NCBI RefSeq assembly: GCF_003086295.3
Contig: NC_092053.1
Span: 84,815,671-84,879,670 of the forward strand
DNA length: 64,000 bases
Direction of reading: 5' to 3'
Source of the DNA: Arachis hypogaea
Taxonomy: Eukaryota > Streptophyta > Magnoliopsida > Fabales > Fabaceae
Shown here: positions 19,875-30,844 of the stretch, one piece after another
Layout: every line of letters begins with the position of its first letter
Position numbering within the stretch: position 1 is the stretch's first letter
Notes under the pieces: generated by a model
What the model saw: the letters and a program-made list of their open reading frames with translations, nothing else
What the model was told of the DNA's origin: nothing
Database searches by the model: none
Program-made: the position numbers and the translations under genes

Positions 19875-21421
19875 AAATCCAAGGAAAAAGAGTAAAGGTA
19901 GAATGGTGGAATCTTATGCAATGCAATCTATTCTAAATGCAAGCTACCTAAATGAATCATGCAATTCTAATTACTATCCACCTATATATATAGAGCTTAC
20001 ATGTGGTTAATTTGATTTAAATTTTCAAGGAATCATATATGCATAGCCAAACCTAAATCATGTTAATGGACTTTCACAATTGAGTTGAGTTAAAGGAATT
20101 CACAAACATGCAAGACAATTAACAATTAAACAGGGATATATGGAGATTAGCTATTGAACCCTCACTGGATTTTTTGTGTTTACTCTCTAATCACTCAGTG
20201 TTTGGGGTTAATCACTCTATTCTTTTCTAGTCGTGCTTTTTAAAACTTTCTTCTTCATCTAACCCATCAACAAATATCTAATGCATACATACAAACATCA
20301 TGAGGTATTTTCAAGGTTGTAATGGGGCCAAGGTAAAGGTGAGGATATATATAAGGCTAAGTGAGCTATAAGTTGAATCCCTGATTAGTCTAAGATTTCA
20401 CCTAACATATATATTCTCTATAAAAATTTAAAATTATCCTGGTCTTCCCAATTTTTTCACTTTTGTGTCACATACTCATGTATCAATTTTATTTTATTTT
20501 ATTTTTTTTATTTTACTTCTATGTGCATTGATTTCTTTGCTAAACTCATTACTAGGTTAATTTTGTCCCCTTATTTATTTATTTAATTAAAAAGGATTTT
20601 TTTTAAACATAAACACAACATATATCAATGCACATGGTATTTTAATTTAAATTGGTTTCACATGAGCATGCTCCCAAATTTCTGATTATTTTACTAATTT
20701 AATCTTTTCCTATCAACCCATGTTCCCACATTTCCCCACACTTAGTGGATACACAATCTCTATGTTAAGCTAACCAAGGATTCAACTTGGGATTTTTAAT
20801 TTGTTTTTCTGCTTAAAGAGAGTGATGTGTTTATAGAACAAAAGGGGATTAAAAGGCTCAAGGGGGCTAACGAGGGTGATGTAGGAGGTAGGCTTATTTG
20901 GGATAAGTGAGCAAAACAAGAAATAGCCTCAATCACATGCATGTATGTATCTACATTCTATATTGGACATATAGATTGAAACAAAGTTAAGATTACAAGC
21001 ATAGAAAAGAAGTGCGAAACACACAGGAATGAAATTTATGGTTGAATGTAACCATACAATTAAGCTTAAAAACTCACGGGTTATGTGCTCTTTAGCTCAA
21101 AAACCATATATTAGTTATGTATGTCATCCAAGTAGAAATCAAGAATTTTCATTCAACTCAATGTGAATCTTAGAATGACTTTTTTATAAAATTTAGTATT
21201 TTTCTTGAAAAATATTGTCAATTAACTAACATTTATTGCTATATATAAGGTGAGTGGATTGTTGTGATTCTGTTATACTAAAGTTTCTAGTTTACTCTTT
21301 TTATTTTTTTAATTAAACCAAATTATCATATGCTAAAAGGGTAAACTAAACTAATTAATCCATATTTTCTATATCACAACTAATAAACTAAAAGTGCAAA
21401 CTAAACTTAACTAAATATCTA

Positions 21422-21492
<71 letters not shown>

Positions 21493-21656
21493 AAAGTACA
21501 AAATACAGAAATACAGTAAAAGAAAAATGTGCAAGTACTGAAAGATAAATAAGATAAGATAAAATAAAAATAAAATGAAAATACAGAAAATAAACAAAAT
21601 AGGATAAAAGAGAGTCTGAAAAGTGGTTCACCAAAATAAAGTTTGCCGGAGATGGC
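19875..21656 (-). other. Untranslated 3' region of E3
   Basis: About 1.8 kb, AT-rich, no gene seen. It holds T-rich runs (20485-20515) and a TA microsatellite (21425-21488). Confidence 0.6.
21425..21488. repeat. (TA)n microsatellite, about 32 units
   Basis: About 64 bp of uninterrupted TA. Apparent reading frames across it (Tyr-Ile repeats) are artefacts. Confidence 0.95.
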
Positions 21657-21696
21657 GACCTCCCCATACTTAAATAATAGCATCGTCCTTGATGCT
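21657..21696 (-). other. Second polypurine tract and stem-loop module H10 (E3)
   Basis: Sense strand: stem AGCATC/GATGCT with loop AAGGAC (21679-21696), then TTTAAGTATGGGGAGGT. It is a near copy of the LTR-adjacent module 1.8 kb away, with a flipped C-G base pair in the stem. It lies 140 nt after the ORF3 stop. Confidence 0.75.
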
Positions 21697-21834
21697 CTAT
21701 CAAACTGTGTGTGAAGAAGTGGCATCTCCGGAAGGATGCGCTGCTGGTGTCTCGGTGGTGGCCTGAAGGTCTGCAGTATCTATGAGTGTCAGAGGAGCTG
21801 CCTGCTGAAGCGGAGGCTCTGTCCGTAGAGGGAT

Positions 21835-23169
21835 CTATGGATCAGCCGGCTGTATCTGATGGGGCTCCTCATGATGTGGTGCAGCCTGCTCAGGTCCTGC
21901 CTGCTCAGCCTCTGCACGTCCCTCCTCCTCGTGATCGTTCGCCTCCTCCTCAGACGGCTCAGATGGGGTGTCAGGCTCGGAGGGAATGTCATGGTGGCTA
22001 GATCGGATCATCAACTTTAAATGCTCATAGCGTCGCTTGCTGCGACGCTCAGATCTCTCAAATCGCCGCTGGTTGCGGCGCTCCATCTGGTCCAACCAGT
22101 CAAATAGGTAATGCACGAGGTGGTAGATGGGCTCTGAAGCAGGTGAGGGTGCCGTGGTGGTGGCTGGTGCAGTAGTAGATGAAGGGGTAGCGGAAGATGT
22201 GGCTGCCTCAACAGAGGCAGTGAAAAATGGAAGTATGTAGCCCAAAGCTTGAAACTTTCTGCTGTGAGAAATGATCTTCTTGCAGTCAGCGACGGTTGGC
22301 TTTTCATCAGCAATCTCCCATGGCACCTCAGCTCGGCGGCCCAGCTGAGTAATCAAATAGGGAAAGGGGAGAGTGCCTCTAATATGGAGCCTGGCCAGGT
22401 AATACCGGATAAAGCGGGGAAGATATAGGTCCTTGCCCTCCATCACATACCAGATGAGGGTAATCATGGCAGCTGGCACCTCTGTCTCATGAGTGTTCGG
22501 CATCACGTAGTTACTCAAAATCTGCTGCCAAAGCCGAGCCTCATAATTCAGATAAATGATCTTAATTCCCTTTGGGGCCACTGTGGACTTGCTCATGACC
22601 CATGGGACAGTAGGATCAAGAGCTATTCGCTGCTTGACTGCGTCCCAGTCAAATCTCATGAATCTCATATCCTCTTCAGCCTGCTGATAACCATCTGGTT
22701 TATCGAATTTAGGTAGGAGCTGGAGGATTTCTTCTATTGCTTCCTCAGTAACCATAATCTGCTTGCCTCTGAGTTGCACTGCATCCAGGAACGTTTTGAA
22801 ATAGTTACAGTAGAATTCTCTGACCCAGGATGAGTTGACTTCAGTCAAGTTCCTTTCTAGGAAGAACCAGCCTCTCTATTTAATTTGTTTTAAAGTGTAT
22901 TATTTTAGTTCTTCTGGAATTTTTAGAGTCTTTTCCAGGTATAGGTTTCTGGAATTTTGAAAGACAGGATATTTTAGCTCACAGTATCTGTTTGCAAACT
23001 TTTCTGTGTCAGTGGCAGGCACCAACTGATCAGCCTTTTCCTGCGGGGTAAAGTTCTTTTCCCGCTAGTAATCGTCATGGAAGATATCCAAAATATATGT
23101 AGAGGGTTCTCCTCTTTTCCTTTTGCCTGTGGTTACTTTGCTCTTTCCTTTACTTTTGGGGTCAGACAT
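21835..23169 (-). pseudogene. ORF3 of E3, two in-frame stops
   Basis: The start is the ATG at 23169 (MSDPKSKGKSKVTTGKRKRG, strongly basic). The same frame runs to 21835, about 444 codons, broken by a TAG after IFHDDY and a TAG after LKQIK. The middle resembles the 'putative plant transposon protein' family (ADQLVPATDTEKFANRYCEL, WVREFYCNYFKTFLDAVQLR, WQQILSNYVMPNTHETEVPA, ITLIWYVMEGKDLYLPRFIR). After a Ser/Thr/Ala/Pro linker comes an Arg-rich segment (MERRNQRRFERSERRSKRRY) and then an acidic tail. I see no signal peptide or membrane helix, so it is not an envelope-type protein. Role unknown; the basic parts suggest nuclear or nucleic-acid binding. Confidence 0.75.
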
Positions 23170-24109
23170 CCTGAAAAGCAGAAATTCCAGGATACAGTTT
23201 AAGAAGTAAAGAAGGAAAATAGGTAAGCAAATAGGAATTTAGCAATAAAAGCAAATAGGCAAAAGAGGAATAAAGTAGCAATATAAGCATGAATTGAGTT
23301 AAAAAGATGTAAAATTTTGGATTGTATGCAAGGTAAAAGTTGGAGAAGAAAAATCACAATCCAAAATCTATGATGTGCAGAATTGTTGGTAATTAGAAAA
23401 AACAGTAATCATGCCTTGAAGTGGTTTTAAAGTGGTTAGTTGAAAGATAATAGAAAAGTTTGAAAGTTAAAGTAGTTAAGAGTTAAAAATGAGTTAAAGT
23501 AAGTGCCATGGTGATGTGGTTCCCAATCAACCAAAGAATTGTAAGATTAAAGTGAAATCATCAATAATGCAATTCAAAGAATAAAGGAATCAAAAGTAAG
23601 AAAGCTAGCCCGTGCATTCATGAATGCTTTGGATGAAACCAATTAGTGCAAAACATGAATTTACCAAAACTAATTCATGAATGGGAGTTGTGTGAAATAG
23701 TTTGCTGAAAAAAATTTGGGCAGCATTTCGTCTAAAAATTGGACATTCCCGAGTAATAAACAACAGCAGAAACAGTTCATATGCGAATAAGGTAGTGCAG
23801 AAAAGAGTAACAAATAGTAATTCGCATGAATTTAAAATAAACAAACTCAATCTGCATCAAAGAATAGTAAAGAACAGCATATGAACAACATCATCATCAC
23901 AACATATTCAAAATTGCGAAATAGATAAAACAATTAACAAGAACGGTGCAATTATCAGGCCTAAATCCACTAACCACATCCTAGCTACCTAACCACCTAA
24001 AATCCACTACGATCATGTATCTCTAACTATCCTAATTCGAAAATAATTTGAAAAAAAATGCAACTAACTAACGGAAAGAGGAATCGCTATTTGGTGGAAC
24101 TTGGTGTGC
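23170..24109 (-). other. Non-coding stretch upstream of ORF3 in E3
   Basis: About 900 bp, AT-rich, purine-rich on the plus strand. I see nothing specific in it. Confidence 0.4.
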
Positions 24110-24560
24110 AGAGGAACAAGAATTAGGCTCTGGGATATGGTGGTGGTGTGGTAGTAGCGGTGGTGACGCGGCGGCACTGGGAGGAGAAGCGGCGGCAGTC
24201 CGTGGTGAAGGCAGGGCGGCGGTTCTAAGTGGTTGGGGGAGAAAGGGGGATATGGGGGGGAAGGGAAGAAGGGGGTGAGTAGGGTGAGGGTTACGGGGCG
24301 TGGTGGTCGGCCGGAAGTCCTGGGTGGTGGCGGCGGTACTGGGGCGGCTCAGGTATGGGGCTGGGGTCGTGGAGGGAGGAGGGGAGAGGGGAAGGAAGAG
24401 GGAAGAAGAAGGGGAGGGAGGAGGGGTGATGTAACGGCGGTGTGGTGGTAGGGGCACAGCGCGGCGGGGCTGGGTGGTGGTGGTTGATCGGTGGTGGCAG
24501 AAGGGAAGAGGGAGAGTACAGAGGGATAGGGGTGGGTTTTGGGATGCGAAAGGGGTAGGT
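24110..24560 (-). repeat. GC-rich purine/pyrimidine tract in E3
   Basis: G- and GA-rich on the plus strand (GGAGGAGGGGAGAGGGGAAG), pyrimidine-rich in the sense direction of E3. A 129-codon Pro/Ser-rich frame here (24068-24457, minus) is low complexity and probably chance. Position and composition match the C/T-rich stretch before ORF3 in E4. Confidence 0.55.
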
Positions 24561-24589
24561 TTCGCGTGGGTTAGGGGTTAGCGTATTTG

Positions 24590-25045
24590 AATCCACGCGG
24601 ACGCGTGGAGCACGCGAACGCGTGGTTAGGGTGAAAAGGAAATGACGCGAATGCGTCATTGACGCGATCGCGTGATTGAGAGATAATGAAAATGACGCGT
24701 ACGCGTGGGGCACGCGTACGCGTCGCTCAGAATTGTACTAAACGCACAATTCCAGTGTCATTTTAGTGCAACTCTCTGTTTCCAATTAGGGGGCTAAGTT
24801 TTCCACGCGTCTCCCACGCTTTCGCGTGGTGTGTGTGAAGTGAAAGTGATGCGTTCGCGTCAGTGACGTGATCGTAGGGGTGAGGTATAATGATGGTGAC
24901 GCGTTCGTGTCACCGATGCGATCGCATGGCACAAATTGTGCCTAACGCATACTGGCTGCACGATTCCAGCCCAACTTTCTAGGCGTTGGATTGTTACGTC
25001 GATTTGCAATCGACGCCCACACGTGACCCATGCGCACGTGTGGGG
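24590..25045 (-). repeat. ACGCG palindrome array, internal copy of E3
   Basis: Many units such as CACGCGGACGCGTGGAGCAC, GACGCGATCGCGTGATTG and GACGCGTACGCGTGGGGCAC. It is the same class as the E3 LTR array and matches the E2 internal array (372-895) in position relative to the post-stop hairpin. Confidence 0.8.
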
Positions 25046-25190
25046 TGCTCTCATTTTTTTTTGTGCAGAATGTAAAATGCAATGCTGATATGGATGTTAT
25101 GAATAATTCTAGGTTCAACAAAATAAAATAAAACTTAAAAACAATCAAAATGAAATAAAATTAAAAGTGAAAAAGGAACGATCATACCAT

Positions 25191-25208
25191 GGTGGGTTGT
25201 CTCCCACC
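25191..25208 (-). other. Post-stop hairpin P6 (E3)
   Basis: Sense-strand stem GGTGGG/CCCACC with loop AGACAA, 49 nt after the ORF1 stop (25258-25260). Same as P5 of E2. Confidence 0.7.
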
Positions 25209-25257
25209 TAGCACTTTTGGTTAAAGTCCTTAAGTTGGACATTTGCTGAGCTCCCTG

Positions 25258-26086
25258 TTATGGTGGCTTGTGCTTGAATTCATCCAAAAATCTCCACCAC
25301 TATTTGGAATGCCAACAGCCTCCGGGGTCCCAAACTAGGCATATAAAGCCTTTGAGTAAATTCAAATAGTTGTTCAGGTTTCCGAGGTGTTGGATGTCAG
25401 AATAGATTCCAGGATACCAAACCTTGCTATTGTAACCGTCTTTGTCTTGATCTACATTTTTTTAGCCGGGCGGTACGGGATTTGAATTCTCACTAAGATG
25501 ACCAAACATCTTCTGAGACCCATGCGATCGAACTCGGAACCAATCCTTGTACCTCAAATTAAAGTGTGGAACTTCATGGAATCTTGCATACCACCTCTGA
25601 GTGCGAACTATTTCTCTTTTACTCTTAAAGCCGCAAAGAGCTCTAAGCTGGCCATCTGTTTCAAGCAAACCATATTCAAGTGGAAAAGTAAAGATAAAGG
25701 CTAAGGATTTTACCCACTAAAAGTTTGTATTGGATGGTAATGACCTTGGAAAAGGTGTTTCCAGGTGTTTCACAAGCTCTACTCCCTTGTATTCTTCTGT
25801 GAATTCCTCCACTTTCTTGCAAACTTCTTCAACTACAACCACGTCTTGATCAAAGTCTTTGATATCTTCCACATCACTCAAGTTATAATTTGGAGGTTGA
25901 GAGAAGTCTACTTCCGCCTCATCTTCATATTCACTTGGGGAAGATTCTTTAGTCTCAAAGAATTAACTTGCGGATGCAAGTTCATTACTAGGAGAACTTG
26001 ACTCGTGATTATCATTATCAAGGAAACTCACTTCTTGAGTTGTTCCGTCTAGTTCTTCATAAGATACCTGCTTTGGGGGCTGTGCA
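25258..26086 (-). pseudogene. ORF1 of E3, C-terminal part
   Basis: In one frame: an acidic Asp/Glu/Val stretch near 25775-25950, then LLETDGQLRALCGFKSKREI (near 25610-25670), RTQRWYARFHEVPHFNLRYK, DWFRVRSHGSQKMFGHLSEN, and KVWYPGIYSDIQHLGNLNNY near 25360-25430. It ends WWRFLDEFKHKPP and a stop at 25258. At least three in-frame stops break it. I do not recognise a catalytic motif, protease, RT or integrase. It continues at 42366 on the other side of E5. Confidence 0.6.
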
Positions 26087-26091
26087 CTATC
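26087..26091. repeat. Target-site duplication of E5, left copy (CTATC)
   Basis: CTATC precedes TGATGAG of the left LTR and is repeated at 42361-42365 after the right LTR. Confidence 0.95.
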
Positions 26092-26964
26092 TGATGAGTA
26101 TTTTGGTTGAAAATAAATTTCCCCCAAAACACACAAATCTAACCGGCAAGTGTACCGGGTCGTATCAAGTAATAAAAACTCACGGGAGTGAGGTCGATCC
26201 CACAGGGATTGAAGGATTGAGCAATTTTAGCTTAGTGGTTAATTTAGTCAAGCGAATCAAGATTTGGTTGAGTGTTTTGTGATGTGCAGAAATTAAATTG
26301 CATGGAAGTAAAGAGAACAGGGAATTAAAGTGCTAAATCTTAAAGAACAAGAAATTAAATAGCAGAAACTTAGAATGCAAGAAATGTAAATAGCGGAATC
26401 TTAAAGTGCAAGAAATGTAAACGGCTGGAATTGTAAAGGGAATTGGGGATTGGATTTGCAGAATTTAAACAAGGAAAAGTTGAATTGCATTAAACAGAGA
26501 AGTAGAAGGGAATTGGGATTGAATCGGATCCGAAACAGAAGAGTAAATGAACATATAAAACAATAAACAGAGAATTGAAATGGGAAATCAGATCTCAGGA
26601 CCCAGAGACTAGAAAACCAAGTCTAGATCTCAATGCCTTCCTAGATCCAATAAGAACAATTGCAAGGGAATTGTAAATTGTAAGGAAAGTAGATGAGAAG
26701 AAAGTAACAGAAATGGAAATTAAATTGCAGTAAATAAAGCAGAGAGGTCCAAGGATGAGATTGAAACAGAATTTCTTCAATTCTCCAACCCAAGATCCAA
26801 GACAATTATAATTGAAATTGAAAGCAATAAAACTGAGAGGAAGAAAAGTGAATTCTCTTTCCCCAAGACAAAGAAATTAAAGTTCACTCAATATCCAAAG
26901 CTCTCCGAAAACTATTATAAAAATTCCAAAAGGAAAGCTCTCCGAAGAACTTGAATTCTATCCT

Positions 26965-26973
26965 ATTTATACA
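26965..26973 (-). promoter_or_regulatory. TATA box in the E5 left LTR
   Basis: TATAAATAG on the minus strand. The equivalent in the right (5') LTR is at 41337-41345 and would drive the element RNA. Confidence 0.7.
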
Positions 26974-27109
26974 CTTTCTTCAAATGATCTTCAAGCTTTG
27001 AGTTGGGCCTTTGCTCTTGGTGGAATTGGGTTGAAAGAGGCCTTGGTTGATTGCTCTTGAAGTTTGGAGAAGAACCAAAGTGAACCAATTGAACCGGCTT
27101 GGAGTTTTG

Positions 27110-27660
27110 CAAAAGTTGGACCAAAAGTTTGAGCAAAAGTTAGGGGTCTAACTTTTGCTCCAACTTTTCATATCAGCTAACACCACTTTGCTGATATGAA
27201 CGTTGGTGCCAACATTAGGGGTCTAACTTTGACCCTAACGTTGGCCTTACTTTGTGTACTTGTGGCGCCAACGTTAGCCACCAAGTTAGGGGGCTAACGT
27301 TGGCGCAAACTTTTGCTCCTCCTTGTGATTTTCATGTGCCAACGTTAGCCACCAAGTTAGGGGGCTAACGTTGGCGCAAACTTTTGGCGCCCAGGGAGGA
27401 TTTCTTCATGCCAACGTTAGCCTCAAAGTTAGGGGGCTAACGTTGGCGCAAACTTTTGGTGACCAGGGGTAAATTTCATGTGCCAACGTTAGCCTCAAAG
27501 TTAGGGGGCTAACGTTGGCGCAAACTTTTGGTACCCAGGGAGTGATTTTCAAGTTCCAACGTTAGCCTCCAAGTTAGGGGGCTAACGTTGGGGCTAACTT
27601 TTCAACCAAAAGTTTGTGCAAAAGTTTGATGCTAACTTTAGATCCAACTTTTTGCTTCCT
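27110..27660 (-). repeat. AACGTT inverted-repeat array in the E5 left LTR
   Basis: Five tandem units of about 60-75 bp. Each has arms CCAACGTTAGCC and GGCTAACGTTGG, or close variants, around a spacer that includes AAGTTAGG. Weaker half-units AAAAGTTGG and AAAAGTTAG lie on both sides. Confidence 0.85.
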
Positions 27661-27988
27661 GGTTCAATTTCACTTATTCCATTGTCTTCTCTTTACTCCT
27701 AGCTATTCCTTCTTACTTCAACCTTTCTCCAAGCTCTCTTCACCTATAATTAATCAACCAAACTCATCAAAGCTATGCTCATAATCATGAGATATTCATT
27801 CTATCATATTATGCAACAATTTTAGCATAAAACCTCATGAAATGGCATGAATTTATACATGCTTGATTCAATCAAGGGAAACATGAAAATCTACTCAATT
27901 AGCTTGCTTATGGTTCAAGAAAGTGCATAATTCTAATGAAAACAAAAGGAAAAGACTGGTTAAAATAGGCTAGGATGACTTGTCATCA

Positions 27989-28025
27989 CAACACCAAACT
28001 TAAAGCTTGCTTGTCCCCAAGCAAG
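27989..28025 (-). other. Stem-loop module H5 beside the E5 3' LTR
   Basis: Sense strand: stem CTTGCTTG/CAAGCAAG closed by GGGA (28006-28025), then CTTTAAGTTTGGTGTTG against the LTR. It lies where the polypurine tract is expected. Confidence 0.75.
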
Positions 28026-29389
28026 AAGAGATTTATTGAGAAGAAAGAATGAGATGGAAGAGGATGTTCATGCTAGCAGAGTATTATTGATAGTTCATGG
28101 GGTTCTGTGTGGATATGTAAATACTCACTTCTTACTGACTCCTAGGCCTAGAAAGTCTCCTTCAAGCTTCAAGTAACATACTGCTATGACCTCTCATTAT
28201 TCCTTTATCCTTGGCTATTACTTTGTTTATAAGCTTTATTTGAGTGTCATGTGTAGCAAGTCCATTTTCTTTTCTTTATACTTGACACATTATTCACCAT
28301 AGACACTTGGCTCACATTCCTTCTTAAAACATTGATGCCCAGCACCTCTTTGGGTTACTAAATGCCTTGTAGTTAGGTTGCTCTTGATGGTGGACTTTCA
28401 GCTGATGATCCCGGATTAGTTAACCCAAGTCACCGAGTGTTGATGCACTCCTAAGAGCTTACTAATCCAAGCAGATCCTAGTACAAAGACATCACAGGCA
28501 TATATTTTAAAGTTCAAGCTATTGGTGTCCAGCTTTGTTTCTTTTTGTTTCCTTTTGTTCTGCCACTTTTTGGCTATCTTTTTTTCTTTCCTTCTTTTTG
28601 TTTTTCTTTCTAACCAAGGAATTTTTTTTAATTGAGATTCATAGACAGTAGGCTACTCTTTACTTAGAAGGAGATATCCTGGCTCTTTATTCACTAAAAG
28701 TGAGCTATTATACAATCACACATATACCACCACTTACTTTTATTCTACTTCTATCTAACAGAGACTATCTTGCTTCACATTCAAACTTTTTTCTTTTATT
28801 GAACTTAAAGATGCAGGGGACAACACATGCTTCTTGTCAAGTGAAAATAAACACACAAGCATACACATAGACTAGTTTACTTATTCTAAGAGAAGTTTGA
28901 ATCTGTTTGAACTAAATGAACACTTTATCAAGACATTAATCAAAAGTATTTCTCAACAGTAAAGGTTAAGTATAGATACAACCTATTGGTTTGAATTTCT
29001 TTTGTTCTTCTTTCTGTTGTGCCCCTTTTTGAGTCTTTATGCATGGTATCTTCAATTGGTGGTTAACTCCCAGACTTAATTCCTTGCTACTTCTTCTGAT
29101 TCAACAGGTTAACTCTGGGCAAAATTTTGTGTCCTTGCTAAAGGTTATGATATTGAGACTAAACAAAAATAGTTAAGTTGTTGAATAATTTGTTTGATTG
29201 CTTGGAACTAGCAATGTGCAGGAAGTTGGAATGTAATTTTAAATGAAGTTTTGGTGGAACACCAAACTTAGCATCCTGCATTCTCCCTTAGATTGTTTTT
29301 GGTGTGTAACACCAAACTTAGCTCCTTGTAATATATAGCAGTTATCCAACACTTTTATTGAAAAAGTTATGAAAGGAAAGCTACCTCAG
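28026..29389 (-). other. Untranslated 3' region of E5
   Basis: About 1.36 kb with no gene. It holds two extra copies of the 12-mer TAAGTTTGGTGT on the minus strand (29259-29270 and 29309-29320) without the full hairpin. Confidence 0.6.
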
Positions 29390-29407
29390 GTTGGGTTGCC
29401 TCCCAAC
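29390..29407 (-). other. Post-stop hairpin P3 (E5)
   Basis: Sense-strand stem GTTGGG/CCCAAC with loop AGGCAA, 44 nt after the pol stop. Confidence 0.7.
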
Positions 29408-29451
29408 AAGCGCTCTTTTATTGTCACTAGCTTGACACCTTTCAATTCTTT

Positions 29452-30823
29452 TTAAGAGGGTTGTAGGTGTTGAACCTCTTTTTCCTTACCCCATTGTCCT
29501 CCCAAGTACAGCTTTGCTCTGTGACCATTTACTGTGAATTGATTCTTCGTTGCCTCATCTAGCAGTTCAATATTCCCATAGGGAAAAATCTTTGTCACCA
29601 AGTATGGGCCAGTCCACTTAGACTTCAGTTTGCCAGGGAAGATTTTAAGCCTTGAATTATACAGGAGCACTTGCTATCCTGGCTTGAATTCCTTCTTTGT
29701 GATCTTCTTGTCATGCCACTTCTTAGCTCTCTCCTTGTATATCTTCGCACTTTCATAAGCCTCTAGTCTAAATTCATCCAACCCATTTAGTTGTAACAAC
29801 CTTTTTTCTCCTGCACCTTGGGGATCAAGGTTGAGGAGTTTAGTGGCCCAAAAAGCTCTGTGTTCAAGCTCTACAGGGAGGTGGCAGGATTTGCCATACA
29901 ATAGCTGAAAGGGTGACTTGCCAATAGGAGTTTTAAAAGCTGTCCTATATGCCCACAATGCATCCTCTAGCTTTCTAGCCCAATCTTTTCTTGTGATTCC
30001 CACTGTTTTCTCTAGGATCTTCTTTAGTTCTCTATTTGCAAGTTCAGCTTGGCCGTTAGTCTGAGGATGGTAAGGTGTGGCTACTTTGTGAATTACTCCA
30101 TACTTGTGAAGGAGTTTCTCCATTTGTTTGTTGCAAAAGTGACTACCACCATCACTAATAAGACCCTTTGGCACTCCATACCTAGTGAAAATGTGTTTTT
30201 TTTAGGAATTGGAGGACAATCTGCGCATCACAGGTGGTTGTGGCTATGGCTTCCACCCACTTTGAGACATACTCCACTGCTACCAAGATGTATCTAAAAG
30301 AATAAGAAGGAGGAAAAGGCCCCATGAAATCAATTCCCCATAGATCGAACAATTCTAATTCTAAGATAAAGTTTTGAGGCATCTCATTCCTTTTTGTTAA
30401 TCCTCCTGCTTTCTGGCATTCATTACATTGGTGTACATATTCTCTGGCATCCTTGAAGATAGTTGGCCAATAGAAGCCACTCTGCAGTATTTTTGCGGCT
30501 GTTTTTTCTGGGCCAAAGTGTCCACCATAAGCTGAACCATGACAATGCCATAAGATGTCCCTGATTTCACTTTCGGGAACACACCTTCTGATTACTCCAT
30601 TAGAGCATCTCTTGAACAAGAAGGGTTCATCCCATGAAAATTTCCTTGCTTCGTTGATCAACTTCTTCACTTGTTGCTTAGAGAACTCTTGCGGTATCTT
30701 CCTTCCCACTTTGTAATTTGCTATGTCAGCAAACCAAGGTGCTTGCTGGATCTGCAGAAGGTACTCATCTGGGAAGCTTTCATTTATGGGCTGGGATGCT
30801 TTTTGACTTGTTTCATGTGGCAA
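29452..30823 (-). pseudogene. pol: Integrase of E5, one frameshift and one stop
   Basis: The N-terminal part (30823-30182) has the zinc-binding HHCC region (HCHGSAYGGHFGPEK...VHQCNECQKAG) and the first catalytic Asp in [13 protein letters not shown]. An extra A in a run of eight (T run 30196-30203 on the plus strand) shifts the frame. The second part (30174-29674) has SDGGSHFCN and [10 protein letters not shown], giving the remaining Asp and Glu. A TAG at 29674-29676 then interrupts, and the C-terminal tail (LLYNSRLKIFPGKLKSKW, GPYLVTKIFPYGNIELLD) ends at 29452. All catalytic residues are visible but no full protein can be made. Confidence 0.88.
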
Positions 30824-30844
30824 CCTTGACAGATGATCAGCGAC

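Larger units (their letters stand above)
26092..27988 (-). repeat. 3' LTR of E5 (left copy)
   Basis: 1897 bp, TGATGAGTATTTT to GACTTGTCATCA on the plus strand. It contains TATAAATAG on the minus strand (26965-26973) and the AACGTT inverted-repeat array (27110-27660) upstream of it in sense direction. Confidence 0.95.

Noticed and set aside
21388..21725. Several minus-strand frames over the TA repeat
   Set aside because: Tyr-Ile repeats produced by the microsatellite.
21835..23169. ORF3 as an env-like gene, by its position between pol and the LTR
   Set aside because: No signal peptide, transmembrane helix or cleavage-site pattern in any of the three long ORF3 copies; they are basic and coiled-coil or charged proteins.
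24068..24457. A 129-codon Pro/Ser-rich frame
   Set aside because: It lies in a biased GC-rich purine/pyrimidine tract and has low complexity, with no counterpart in E2.
27110..27660. Regular repeats that could suggest a CRISPR array
   Set aside because: Plant DNA, inverted repeats inside an LTR, variable spacing, no cas genes.
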